A DNA stretch of 64,000 bases from GCA-2746605 sp963710615 (GTDB taxonomy: Bacteria; Bacteroidota; Ignavibacteria; Ignavibacteriales; Melioribacteraceae). Positions 27,944 through 36,244 of the stretch are shown here, piece by piece (position 1 is the first letter of the stretch; the number at the start of each line of letters is the position of its first letter). The position numbers and the translations under genes are program-made. The notes below the pieces were generated by a model that made no database searches, was not told where the DNA came from, and was given only the letters and a program-made list of their open reading frames with translations. The DNA lies in the NCBI GenBank assembly GCA_963710615.1, contig CAVQBF010000008.1:620001-684000 (forward strand), read 5' to 3'.

Positions 27944-29068
27944 TTATCTAAAATACTTAACATAATCGCTTATTACTTCTTCAGCTCTTTTAGCAATATA
28001 ATCTTCAGCATTTTCGATTGAATCCTTTTCTGATATTAGATTTGTTTTGATTTGTTTTACTACGATATTATTATTTTTAATTTCTGTTTGCGTCAACGTT
28101 GAAACACCACAAATAATTCCTAATGGCTTAATATTTTTGTTACATATATCCATTATTCCCTTCACAAGCTTTCCTTCTAGTGTCTGTTGATCAAACTTCC
28201 CTTCTCCTGTAATAACAATATCACTTTGCTTAATTTTACTCTCTACATCTAACATTTCTAAAATAGCGTTTGTGCCGCTTTTAATTTTTGCATTTAAAAA
28301 TACAATCGAACCGCCTCCAACGCCACCAGCAGCTCCGCTTCCGGGTATATTGGATATATCAATATTGAAAGTTAAATTAATTACCTCAGCAATATTTTTC
28401 AATCCATTATTTAATTCATCTATTTCTTCTTTATTCGCTCCTTTTTGCTTGGCGTAAATAAAAGCAGCTCCAGTTTTACCATATAAAGTATTGTTAACAT
28501 CAGAAAGAACTTCAATCTGAATATTTGATAAATCAATTACTTCGGTTTTATCAATAAATTTTACTTTGCTTAAATTTTTACCAATTGGCTCTAATTCAAT
28601 ATTCTGTTTGTCATAAAATTTATAGCCAAGTGCAACAGCAAGACCTATACCGGCATCATTAGTTGAACTTCCGCCAATAAACAAAATAATTTTCTTTGCA
28701 CCTTTATTAATTGCATCTAGAATAATTTCGCCGGTTCCATAACTTGTTGTCCGCATTGGATTTTGCTCATCTTTTGTTAATAATTGCAAACCGGAAGCAG
28801 AAGCCATCTCAATGTAAGCAGTATCATTGAACAAACCGTAAAATATTTTAGTCTTTCTGAAAAGTGGGTCATTTACTTCTAAATAAATTCGTTCAAACTT
28901 TAAAGTATCTTCTAATACTGTTAAAGACCCTTCCCCGCCATCGGCTAAAGGAATTTTAGTCGTTAAAATCGTTGGGTCGAAATTGTGAATCCCCTTTTCA
29001 ATAGCATCACAAACATCAATTGCTGAAAGAGAACCTTTAAATTTGTCCGGAATGATTAATACTTTCAT
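27944..29068 (-). CDS. Glycerate kinase (GarK/GlxK family)
   Basis: Phosphorylates D-glycerate, feeding it into glycolysis as 2- or 3-phosphoglycerate. The family start is clear: MKVLIIPDKFKGSLSA, then PLADGGEGSL, GGSSTNDAGIGLA, PGSGAAGGVGGG and ITGEGKFDQQTLEGK. I start at the ATG at 29068 (374 residues) because the longer frame begins with a TTG at 29080 without a ribosome site. It lies in a same-strand run with serC and DUF1015. That groups genes around the glycerate/3-phosphoglycerate/serine branch point. Confidence 0.94.
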   Translation of the reverse strand: MKVLIIPDKFKGSLSAIDVCDAIEKGIHNFDPTILTTKIPLADGGEGSLTVLEDTLKFERIYLEVNDPLFRKTKIFYGLFNDTAYIEMASASGLQLLTKDEQNPMRTTSYGTGEIILDAINKGAKKIILFIGGSSTNDAGIGLAVALGYKFYDKQNIELEPIGKNLSKVKFIDKTEVIDLSNIQIEVLSDVNNTLYGKTGAAFIYAKQKGANKEEIDELNNGLKNIAEVINLTFNIDISNIPGSGAAGGVGGGSIVFLNAKIKSGTNAILEMLDVESKIKQSDIVITGEGKFDQQTLEGKLVKGIMDICNKNIKPLGIICGVSTLTQTEIKNNNIVVKQIKTNLISEKDSIENAEDYIAKRAEEVISDYVKYFR

Positions 29069-29101
29069 AGTAATTAACAAAAATGAAAGACTGGTAGAGG
29101 T

Positions 29102-29521
29102 TTATTTCATTAAATTGAAATTAACTTTGATAGATTTAGTTTGATTTGAAAACTCATCCTTAACATTAAAAAGTAAGACATAGATTCCTTCAGAAAAAGT
29201 TGAGTCAATTTCAATTTGTGCTTCTAAAGCTATATCAACTATTTCTTCATCATTTATTTCTTCAATAACATCATTAAAAATTGAATTTAGTGAATCTGAT
29301 TCAGGCGTAACTAAATCAACAGAATAGGAAAGTTTCATTCGAAAAATATCTTCAAATTCTTTTTGTAAAAATCCTTTAGCGTTAACAGTCGCATTTACTT
29401 CCCAGCTATCTCCAATATCATAAGCAAAAGCTTCGGGATTAAATAATTCTAAATTAGGCTCAGGTTTTGAACAGGCAAAGAGACTTAAAAATATAATTGA
29501 TATAATTATTAGTTTTTTCAT
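29102..29521 (-). CDS. Small lipoprotein, 139 residues
   Basis: Begins with a lipoprotein signal, MKKLIIISIIFLSLFACS, whose FAC lipobox gives a mature protein of about 123 residues. The mature part is acidic and, to the eye, beta-rich, ending with a DEFSNQTKSIKVNF strand. It resembles a single Ig-like or CalX-like sandwich, but I cannot name a family. It sits between serC and glycerate kinase on the same strand. Its role is unknown. Confidence 0.7.
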   Translation of the reverse strand: MKKLIIISIIFLSLFACSKPEPNLELFNPEAFAYDIGDSWEVNATVNAKGFLQKEFEDIFRMKLSYSVDLVTPESDSLNSIFNDVIEEINDEEIVDIALEAQIEIDSTFSEGIYVLLFNVKDEFSNQTKSIKVNFNLMK

Positions 29522-29542
29522 TATCCCTCAATTAATCAAATT

Positions 29543-29572
29543 CCGGTTTCCCCTCAACAATAAGGAAACCGG
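29543..29572. repeat. Palindromic intergenic element
   Basis: A perfect 9-bp inverted repeat, CCGGTTTCC (29543-29551) and GGAAACCGG (29564-29572), with a 12-base loop. GTCATG follows on the minus strand side. There is no T-run after it, so it is a poor rho-independent terminator. It resembles the element at 42524-42598 in having GTCAT beside a GC-rich hairpin. Confidence 0.6.
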
Positions 29573-29586
29573 CATGACCAATAAAT

Positions 29587-30672
29587 TTAATTTTTGTTTT
29601 TGAAGTCCTTCATAAATTCTACTAAATCTTCAACTCCTTTTTTAGGAAAAGCATTGTATATAGAAGCTCTTAAACCACCAACAGATCTATGTCCTTTTAG
29701 TCCAGAGAAACCATTTGCACCTGCTTCAGAAATTAATTTCTTCTCAAGATCTTCATTTGGTAAACGGAAAGTAACATTCATTAATGATCTGTCTTCTTTA
29801 ACCGCAGTTCCTTTATAGTAATCTTCACTATTGTCTATAAAGTCATAAAGGATATTAGCTTTCTCTAAATTTCTCTTATACATTTCATCTAATCCGCCCA
29901 TATTTAAAAGCCATTTATAAACTAAACCCACCAAATAAACTGAATATGTGGGGGGTGTATTGTATAAACTTTCTCCTTTAGCATGTACGGAATAATTTAA
30001 ATAAGTATGTAATTCATCGGTTGATCTTTCGAGTAAGTCCTTTCTAATTATTACGAGTGTTACACCAGATGGACCCATATTTTTTTGAGCACCTGCGTAA
30101 ATAAGTCCGTATTTGTTCGTATCAATTTTTTTATGCAAAATATCAGATGATGCGTCACAAACAAGAGGAACATTCCCGACTTCTGGTTCCTTCTTAAATT
30201 GAGTCCCAAAAATAGTGTTGTTAGAAGTAAAATGAACATAAGACGCTTCAGAATCTAACTTTAGTTCTCCTTGCTTAGGAATTCTATTAAAGTTGACATC
30301 CTCGGATGAACCTGCGACATTTACAGTTCCTACTCTTTTAGCTTCCTTAATAGCTTTTTTTGACCATGCTCCAGTATTCAGATAGTCAGCTTTATTATTA
30401 GGAGGCATTAAGTTTAATGGAACCATTGAAAACTGGAGAGTTGCACCGCCTTGTAGAAATAATACTTCATAATTATCATTAATGTCTAAAAGTTTTCTAA
30501 GATCATTTTGAGCCCCTTTAAAGATTGTATCATAATCTTTTGATCGGTGACTCATTTCCATCACGTTCATACCAGTATCTTTGTATGAGTAAAAATCCTC
30601 TTGAGCTTCAAGAAGAACTTCTTCCGGAACTACTGCCGGACCAGCACTAAAGTTATAAATTCTTTTTTTCAT
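29587..30672 (-). CDS. serC: Phosphoserine aminotransferase
   Basis: PLP enzyme that turns 3-phosphohydroxypyruvate and glutamate into O-phosphoserine in serine synthesis. The start RIYNFSAGPAVVPEEVL, the motif EMSHRSKDY, and the PLP lysine K197 in AGAQKNMGPSG are all as in SerC of 361 residues. DUF1015 lies upstream on the same strand, a neighbour often seen with serine genes in this group. serA and serB are not in the window. A palindromic element lies after the stop. Confidence 0.97.
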   Translation of the reverse strand: MKKRIYNFSAGPAVVPEEVLLEAQEDFYSYKDTGMNVMEMSHRSKDYDTIFKGAQNDLRKLLDINDNYEVLFLQGGATLQFSMVPLNLMPPNNKADYLNTGAWSKKAIKEAKRVGTVNVAGSSEDVNFNRIPKQGELKLDSEASYVHFTSNNTIFGTQFKKEPEVGNVPLVCDASSDILHKKIDTNKYGLIYAGAQKNMGPSGVTLVIIRKDLLERSTDELHTYLNYSVHAKGESLYNTPPTYSVYLVGLVYKWLLNMGGLDEMYKRNLEKANILYDFIDNSEDYYKGTAVKEDRSLMNVTFRLPNEDLEKKLISEAGANGFSGLKGHRSVGGLRASIYNAFPKKGVEDLVEFMKDFKNKN

Positions 30673-30746
30673 TTTTGATTTTTCCTTGTAGTATTCTATT
30701 TAAAAAGATTTCTCATTACACTGTTTGTTAGTATGAAATATATTTA

Positions 30747-31979
30747 TTAAATCTTATGAACTACTAAACCATCTCTTAATTTTGGTTCAAACCAGGTTGA
30801 TTTGGGTGGCATTGTTTCTCCTGCATCAGAGATATTTATTAAATCATTAACTGAAACAGGATACATTGAAAATGCCAATTGAGCTTTCCCACTATCTACC
30901 AATTTCTCCAACTCTTGTGTCCCTCTAATTCCACCAATAAAATCTACATTAGTATCAGTTCTTATATCTTCAACTCCTAAAATCGGCTGCAGTATATAGT
31001 TTTGAAGAATGCTTACATCTAAATTTCCTCCAACATCATCTGCTTTTTTTACATTTTCATTTGGTTCAAGTAAATACCATTTCCCAGTAAGATACATGCA
31101 AATTTCTTTCTCTTTACTTGGGGAAGGTGATTCAGTATTTTCAATGGTAAAGTTTGATTTTATTTTATTTATAAATTCTTCTTCACTCATTTTTAGATCA
31201 AAAACCACCCGGTTATAAGGAAGAATTTTTAATTGTTCAGCAGGGAATAATACAGCAAGGAAATAATTATATTCTTCATCTCCTGTATGGTTAGGATTAG
31301 CATCCATTTTTACCTTTCTTGCCCTTGCCGCACTCGCAGCTCTATGATGACCATCAGCAATATACAAATAATCAGATTTACGAACTTCATTTACAACAGT
31401 TGTAACATCTTCCTTAGGCATTGCCCACATTTTATGTATAATTCCGTCTTCAGTAGTAAAATTATAAATTGGTTCAGTTTCATTCATTGTTTTATCAACA
31501 ATTTTATTTACTGCCTCAATTCCTCTGTAGGTTAAAAACACTGCTCCTGTTTGCGCTTCAGTTGTAATTATATGGTTTGTTCTATCATCTTCTTTAACTT
31601 TTCTTGTCTTTTCATGTTTTTTAATTATGTCATTGTCGTAATCCTCAACTGAGAATGTCGCTGCAATACCTGCTTGTTTCTGCTCGCCCATAGTTAGGTG
31701 ATATACATAAAGATTAGGGTCATCCTCTTGTACCATTGGAGCTTCTTTAATAAGCTTATGAAAATTTTCCTTTGCTTTTTCATAAACAGATTTGTCGTAT
31801 GGATTTACATCTTGAGGAAGTTCAATTTCCGATCTAGTTGTTCTAAGAAAATTGATTGGATTTCCTTCTACAAGTGCAGCCGCTTCTGCACGATTTACAA
31901 CATCGTACGGAACGCTAGCTACTTTGTGAACTACTTCTTTACTTGGTCGGATTGCCTTAAAAGGTCTGATAACTGCCAT
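30747..31979 (-). CDS. DUF1015 family protein
   Basis: Starts with the family signature IRPFKAIRPS and VASVPYDVVNRAEA. The strongly conserved IADGHHRAASAARAR motif is near residue 205. The 410-residue length is normal for DUF1015. The HH-containing motif is close to the ParB/sulfiredoxin-like DGHHR pattern, which suggests nucleotide handling. Some members elsewhere have been linked to a serine kinase-like activity, but I cannot show that here. Its place 74 bp upstream of serC supports a link to serine metabolism. Confidence 0.88.
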   Translation of the reverse strand: MAVIRPFKAIRPSKEVVHKVASVPYDVVNRAEAAALVEGNPINFLRTTRSEIELPQDVNPYDKSVYEKAKENFHKLIKEAPMVQEDDPNLYVYHLTMGEQKQAGIAATFSVEDYDNDIIKKHEKTRKVKEDDRTNHIITTEAQTGAVFLTYRGIEAVNKIVDKTMNETEPIYNFTTEDGIIHKMWAMPKEDVTTVVNEVRKSDYLYIADGHHRAASAARARKVKMDANPNHTGDEEYNYFLAVLFPAEQLKILPYNRVVFDLKMSEEEFINKIKSNFTIENTESPSPSKEKEICMYLTGKWYLLEPNENVKKADDVGGNLDVSILQNYILQPILGVEDIRTDTNVDFIGGIRGTQELEKLVDSGKAQLAFSMYPVSVNDLINISDAGETMPPKSTWFEPKLRDGLVVHKI

Positions 31980-32072
31980 TAAAAACTCCGTATTTCAAAT
32001 AAAAAAAATATCTTTTATAAAAATAATATTTTACGACTATTTTTTCAGACAAATAAATCGGTTTTGGGGTTT

Positions 32073-33308
32073 TTATTGAATCATAGAAACCATCAATTGT
32101 AGTTCTTCAACTAATTTATCCGGGTTTCCTTCATAGCCAACACTTTCAAATCGTATATTTTGATTTTTATCAATAATAAATTTTGTTGGGATTCCCCGTA
32201 CATTATATTTTGCAACAACTTCATTTTGATCATCCATTAAAACATGAAATGGATAATTATTTTCTTTAATGAAATTTTGTGCGTTTTCCAGTTTATTATC
32301 AACTCGTTCCCAAGTATTAGCAAATAGAAATTTCACATTATTATTTCCTTCAAAACTTTCAATTGCTTTTTGCATTGCTGGAAATGATTGTAAACAGGGA
32401 CCACACCAAGTTGCCCAGAAATCTAGAATTACCGTTTTACCTTTAAAGTCGGATAGCTTAACACTTTTTCCATTAATATCAACTAACTCAAAGTCGGGAG
32501 CAGGTTCATTTTTAATTTTTTCTTTTAATTCCTCAACCATTTCATTTCTGGCCATTTCTTCAAATTTTCCAATATAACCTTTAAAGTCTTTTTCATTGCC
32601 ATCTAGTTTTAAAAAGATCTCCTTTAATGTTGATTTCATATTGGGAGTTGCATTACCTGTACTAATAAATTTTTCTAAATATGATTTTGCCTTTTCATAG
32701 TTTTCATTTTCTACTAATGTTTTAATATAATTATCATTTACTTCACCAAATTCATTATTGGTTAATTCAACAGCTTCTTGAAATGCAGATAAAGCATTTT
32801 CTCTATTACCCAATTCTTTTTCAATACTTGCGTAAGTGTCTAAAATAAATCCAAGCGATTGTTTTTTTGAATTTTTCCATTCTTCTTCAGTTAAGTTCTC
32901 GGGCTTATCATTTTTAGGATTTTCTAAATCTTTCCTCGCTAGTTCTACCCCACTTAAGGAAAGGTCTTTAGCCAAATCTAAATTCTCTTTAGATTCAAGT
33001 ATGCGCCAAGCTAAAGAATTAAATAAATTTGGAGATGCAATAGACTTATTCTCGTTTAGATAATCAGCAGCTTCTTTGTAATTTTTTTCTTTTGAATAGT
33101 CACCAATGATGTTTGAAAGAAATCTACTAAGAAGTTTATCGTCAGGATTTGTTTCTTTGAACTCTTCAAATATTGCAATTTTACTTTCTAGTGATTCAGC
33201 ATTCTGGAAATTAGAAGAAACTGTTTCTGGATCCTGGGGCTCTTTTTTTGCGCAGGAAATTAAAAATAAAGTTGCAAATAATAGGGTGATTATTCTAAAG
33301 TTTTTCAT
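32073..33308 (-). CDS. TPR-like lipoprotein with C-terminal TlpA thioredoxin domain
   Basis: A lipoprotein signal (LFLISC near residues 14-19) leads into an alpha-helical TPR-like region of about 230 residues. A TlpA/ResA-type thioredoxin domain follows from about 270, with the redox motif WATWCGPC and the cis-proline turn RGIPTKF. It probably works in the periplasm as a thiol-disulfide reductase, for example in cytochrome c or envelope protein maturation. The TPR part suggests a protein partner. It lies alone on the minus strand, about 90 bp upstream of DUF1015 and divergent from the DUF2203 gene. Confidence 0.9.
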   Translation of the reverse strand: MKNFRIITLLFATLFLISCAKKEPQDPETVSSNFQNAESLESKIAIFEEFKETNPDDKLLSRFLSNIIGDYSKEKNYKEAADYLNENKSIASPNLFNSLAWRILESKENLDLAKDLSLSGVELARKDLENPKNDKPENLTEEEWKNSKKQSLGFILDTYASIEKELGNRENALSAFQEAVELTNNEFGEVNDNYIKTLVENENYEKAKSYLEKFISTGNATPNMKSTLKEIFLKLDGNEKDFKGYIGKFEEMARNEMVEELKEKIKNEPAPDFELVDINGKSVKLSDFKGKTVILDFWATWCGPCLQSFPAMQKAIESFEGNNNVKFLFANTWERVDNKLENAQNFIKENNYPFHVLMDDQNEVVAKYNVRGIPTKFIIDKNQNIRFESVGYEGNPDKLVEELQLMVSMIQ

Positions 33309-33462
33309 TCGTTCCTCTTTATTAAATTATTTTATTCTTATTATAAAATATAATGAGAACTAAAGTCAACCTAAACAGGTATTTTCTAAATGTTCGCAAA
33401 GTAATTGCCTTGCGTAAATGAAGTATTTATCATTATTATTAGCAGTAAAAATTAAAACTATT

Positions 33463-33858
33463 ATGCAAAGCAATAAAATAAAATATTTTACACCGGACGA
33501 AGCAAATAAAACATTGCCCTTAGTTAGAAAAATTGTAAAAGATATTCTCAATTACAGTTTTGAACTAAAAACTATCTCGGATTCGACTGCTGGCGAAATT
33601 GAAGAAAATAGAGAAGCTCAACATTTAATTTCTGAAATTAAAGGCTTTATGAAAGAGTTAGAAGAAATTGGCTGTTTTTATAAAGATTGGAACTTTTCAA
33701 TTGGACTGGTTGATTTTCCCGCTATAATTGATGGCGAAGATGTTTTCCTTTGTTGGAAAAGTGATGAAGAGAATATTATTTTTTATCATGGAATGAATGA
33801 TGGATTCCGTGGTAGAAAATTAATTCCTGAATATTATTTTGATGTTGCAGAAATTTAG
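33463..33858 (+). CDS. DUF2203 family protein
   Basis: A small soluble protein matching DUF2203: YFTPDEANKTLPLVRKIV at the start, a helical middle, CFYKDWNFSIGLVDFPA, then VFLCWKSDEENIIFYHG. The frame is open from 33418, but the ATG at 33463 gives the usual family start; the 15 extra residues upstream have no match to the family. The role of DUF2203 is unknown. Its end overlaps the end of the dehydrogenase gene on the other strand by 4 bp. Confidence 0.85.
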   Translation: MQSNKIKYFTPDEANKTLPLVRKIVKDILNYSFELKTISDSTAGEIEENREAQHLISEIKGFMKELEEIGCFYKDWNFSIGLVDFPAIIDGEDVFLCWKSDEENIIFYHGMNDGFRGRKLIPEYYFDVAEI

Positions 33859-35015
33859 CTTTCAGTTATATTTATTTTAATCCCCCGTTTTCGCAACTCC
33901 TCAATTATTATTTTCCCAGACATAGCCTGACTAACAGAAACAGCTCCCTTTTTCACTTTATCTTGAGCCGCTAAAATTGCCATTACCGAAGCATGCCAGC
34001 CGGTTAATCTTTGCATTGCAGTAAAGCCGGTTAAATCATCGAAATAATCAATTAACTCTATCGTAGTGTTTATTTCTTTTCCTTCTTTTTCTCCCGAAGC
34101 AAAAATTTTAATTATTCCTAAATCTCTTAATTCATTAACTGTAATTTTTGGCTCAAGTAATGTATGAAAAAGATTTCTTGGAATGATTTCATTTCCATCA
34201 ACCGTAATTGGCTTTTCTTCAAAAAGTCCAAGATCAGAATAACCTTTAAATCTTTCCCAGTGACCTAAATAACGGAGTGTTTTATTCTCTAAAGTTTGCA
34301 CCTTTCCTTCAAGCTCAATGGGCAAGGTTGAAAGTCCACCTGAAGTTACAGCCGCTTCTAGTTTCCCAAGAGGTTCGGGAAAGACTAAAATTTCATATCC
34401 CGTTAAGCAAGGAACTTCAGCAACTTTTCCATCTCTTAAAAATAAAGCACTTCCATAATATTCATTTGTAAGACCATTTATGTGAAATGTTAGTCCGTAA
34501 TTCCATGGTGGTTTTGGATTTTGAAGAAGTCCGGCTCCATAAGATTTTACTGTATGAAGTTTATCATAATCTTCAACCAGATACTGGATAAAAGAAATAT
34601 TCATCCCCGGATCCATTCCGCAATCAGGAATAATTGATATATTCTTTTTCAAAGCATTATCATTTAATTTGAGCTGTGATTTTACTACATCTGTATTTCC
34701 ACCAAAATCACAGAAGTTTGCTCCAACTTCAATAGCAATTTTTGTTAACTGAAGATTATAATAGTACGGCACACCACTAATAATTGAATCAACTTCTGTC
34801 AACTTTTTCCTTAATTCATCTAAATCTTGTACATCAGCTTGAACTGGAGTACAAACATTTGTGCTGGTAATTTTATTTAAGAGATCAGCAGATTTTTGAG
34901 CTGCTTCCAAATGATTATCGATCAGTATTACCTTTTTTGCCTCTCCAAATTTTATTAAATCATAAGCTGATGCTGTCCCTTGTTTTCCGGAACCAATTAT
35001 TGCATAATTAAACAT
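33855..35015 (-). CDS. Saccharopine dehydrogenase family protein
   Basis: NAD(P)-dependent oxidoreductase. A Rossmann start AIIGSGKQGTASAYDL opens the protein, followed by the family motif CGMDPGMN in the catalytic half. At 386 residues it is closest in size to lysine 6-dehydrogenase and carboxynorspermidine-type relatives. Lysine or saccharopine oxidation is therefore likely but not fixed. No other lysine-pathway gene is next to it. A small membrane-protein gene lies 22 bp upstream and may share the transcript. Confidence 0.85.
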   Translation of the reverse strand: MFNYAIIGSGKQGTASAYDLIKFGEAKKVILIDNHLEAAQKSADLLNKITSTNVCTPVQADVQDLDELRKKLTEVDSIISGVPYYYNLQLTKIAIEVGANFCDFGGNTDVVKSQLKLNDNALKKNISIIPDCGMDPGMNISFIQYLVEDYDKLHTVKSYGAGLLQNPKPPWNYGLTFHINGLTNEYYGSALFLRDGKVAEVPCLTGYEILVFPEPLGKLEAAVTSGGLSTLPIELEGKVQTLENKTLRYLGHWERFKGYSDLGLFEEKPITVDGNEIIPRNLFHTLLEPKITVNELRDLGIIKIFASGEKEGKEINTTIELIDYFDDLTGFTAMQRLTGWHASVMAILAAQDKVKKGAVSVSQAMSGKIIIEELRKRGIKINITES

Positions 35016-35037
35016 TTTGTATTTCCAAAGTTTTCAT

Positions 35038-35556
35038 TTAGTTATTTACAAGATCCAGTTCTTCCAGAATCGCCTTCAAAAAAGATCTGACACTATACTC
35101 CGTTGGGAAAGTAACTATTGAAACTGCAAACATTGCAATCATTGGCGCTATTGCTGAAAAAAAATAACTATTCGAATAAATTGCGCCATTTGTAATTCCA
35201 AGTACAATAATTACTAACCCGAAAAAAGCAGGAGCTTCATATAGAGCTAGTTTAATAATCTGATATGTTGTAAATGCACTTAGTAAACTTACATTTTCAT
35301 TATTTAAATTTTGCTTGAGAACTTTGTTTGGAATAAAAGAAGCTAACCCATAAGCTAAAGAAGAAAATAAAAAGAGAATCCCAAGTAAAATATCCAGAAA
35401 AGCTGTGTCATCTGATCTTATTTCAGTAGTTAAATACAACACCAAACAAACAATTGCAAAAATCAGTATACCCAAATTCAATGCAAGTGTAATAATTTTT
35501 ATCAGCTTTAGTTTTTCGGTAGTTATTTCTTGATAAATTTGATTTTTTGCTAACAT
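35038..35556 (-). CDS. Four-helix membrane protein, unknown
   Basis: 172 residues with four hydrophobic segments (about 20-45, 52-70, 95-120 and 125-150) and short loops. No catalytic motif is visible. It is probably an inner-membrane protein. I do not recognise the family. It lies just upstream of the saccharopine-dehydrogenase-like gene on the same strand. Confidence 0.65.
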   Translation of the reverse strand: MLAKNQIYQEITTEKLKLIKIITLALNLGILIFAIVCLVLYLTTEIRSDDTAFLDILLGILFLFSSLAYGLASFIPNKVLKQNLNNENVSLLSAFTTYQIIKLALYEAPAFFGLVIIVLGITNGAIYSNSYFFSAIAPMIAMFAVSIVTFPTEYSVRSFLKAILEELDLVNN

Positions 35557-35624
35557 AACATTTAAAGGGATGATAAAAATAAGACGGAATTTAATGAAAT
35601 TTAAGGAAAGAAGATATGTGACGC

Positions 35625-35657
35625 AAAAAAAATCTCCCTCTCATTATTTGAGGGAGA
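35625..35657 (-). terminator. Rho-independent terminator after the OsmC gene
   Basis: On the minus strand an 8-bp stem TCTCCCTC/GAGGGAGA with a 9-base loop is followed by a run of eight T. It lies just after the OsmC stop. Confidence 0.85.
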
Positions 35658-35678
35658 ATGATTCGAAATAAGCAGCTT

Positions 35679-36107
35679 TTATTTTTCTTCTTTAATAGTA
35701 AAAGAGTGGGTGATGTCAATTGATTTTTCCAACATGGCAGTAACACCGCAATAAGTTTTTTGCGAAAGTTCAATCGCTCGTTCTAAATCTTTCTCTTTTA
35801 ATTCTTTACCATAAAAGACAAATTCAAGATGTATTTTCGTATAAACTTTGGGGTGTGTCTCGGTAGATTCAGCAGAAATTTGAATTTCGAAACTGTCAAG
35901 ATTTACTCTTTTTTTCTGTAAAATTGCAGAAACATCAGCACCGGTACATCCTGCCAAACTTAATAACAAAAGTTCCTTAGGTCTAATCCCGGCATTACTC
36001 CCGCCAAAATTTTCAGGACCATCCATTGTAATCCAATGATTTGAATCCGTTTTCCCTACAAAAGTTATACCTTCTAATTGTTTAACTACTGCTTTGTGTT
36101 CAGCCAT
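35679..36107 (-). CDS. OsmC/Ohr family peroxiredoxin-like protein
   Basis: OsmC-fold thiol peroxidase family, 142 residues from the ATG at 36107. I prefer this start because GGAG lies six bases before it; the longer frame to 36119 has no such site. The first redox cysteine region is LLSLAGCTGAD and the second is KTYCGVTAML, the usual two-cysteine spacing. The length and GGSNAGIRPKELLL motif fit the OsmC/YhfA side of the family. It probably removes organic peroxides. It is followed by a clear terminator. Confidence 0.9.
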   Translation of the reverse strand: MAEHKAVVKQLEGITFVGKTDSNHWITMDGPENFGGSNAGIRPKELLLLSLAGCTGADVSAILQKKRVNLDSFEIQISAESTETHPKVYTKIHLEFVFYGKELKEKDLERAIELSQKTYCGVTAMLEKSIDITHSFTIKEEK

Positions 36108-36244
36108 TTTATTCTCCATTCAATTAAATAAATATATCAATATATTGTTAATATGATTCGAAAAGCAGAATAACGATTCACTAAAGAATTGCATATTTAT
36201 TATATTATCAAATTAAATATAAAACAATAATTAAGATAACACAC

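Noticed and set aside
32269..32577. A 102-residue antisense frame in the thioredoxin lipoprotein gene
   Set aside because: Its sequence is Ser/Phe-rich as expected from antisense of Glu/Lys codons; the sense frame has a full TlpA domain.
35591..35773. A 60-residue minus-strand frame next to OsmC
   Set aside because: It overlaps the OsmC gene in another frame and runs through the terminator hairpin.
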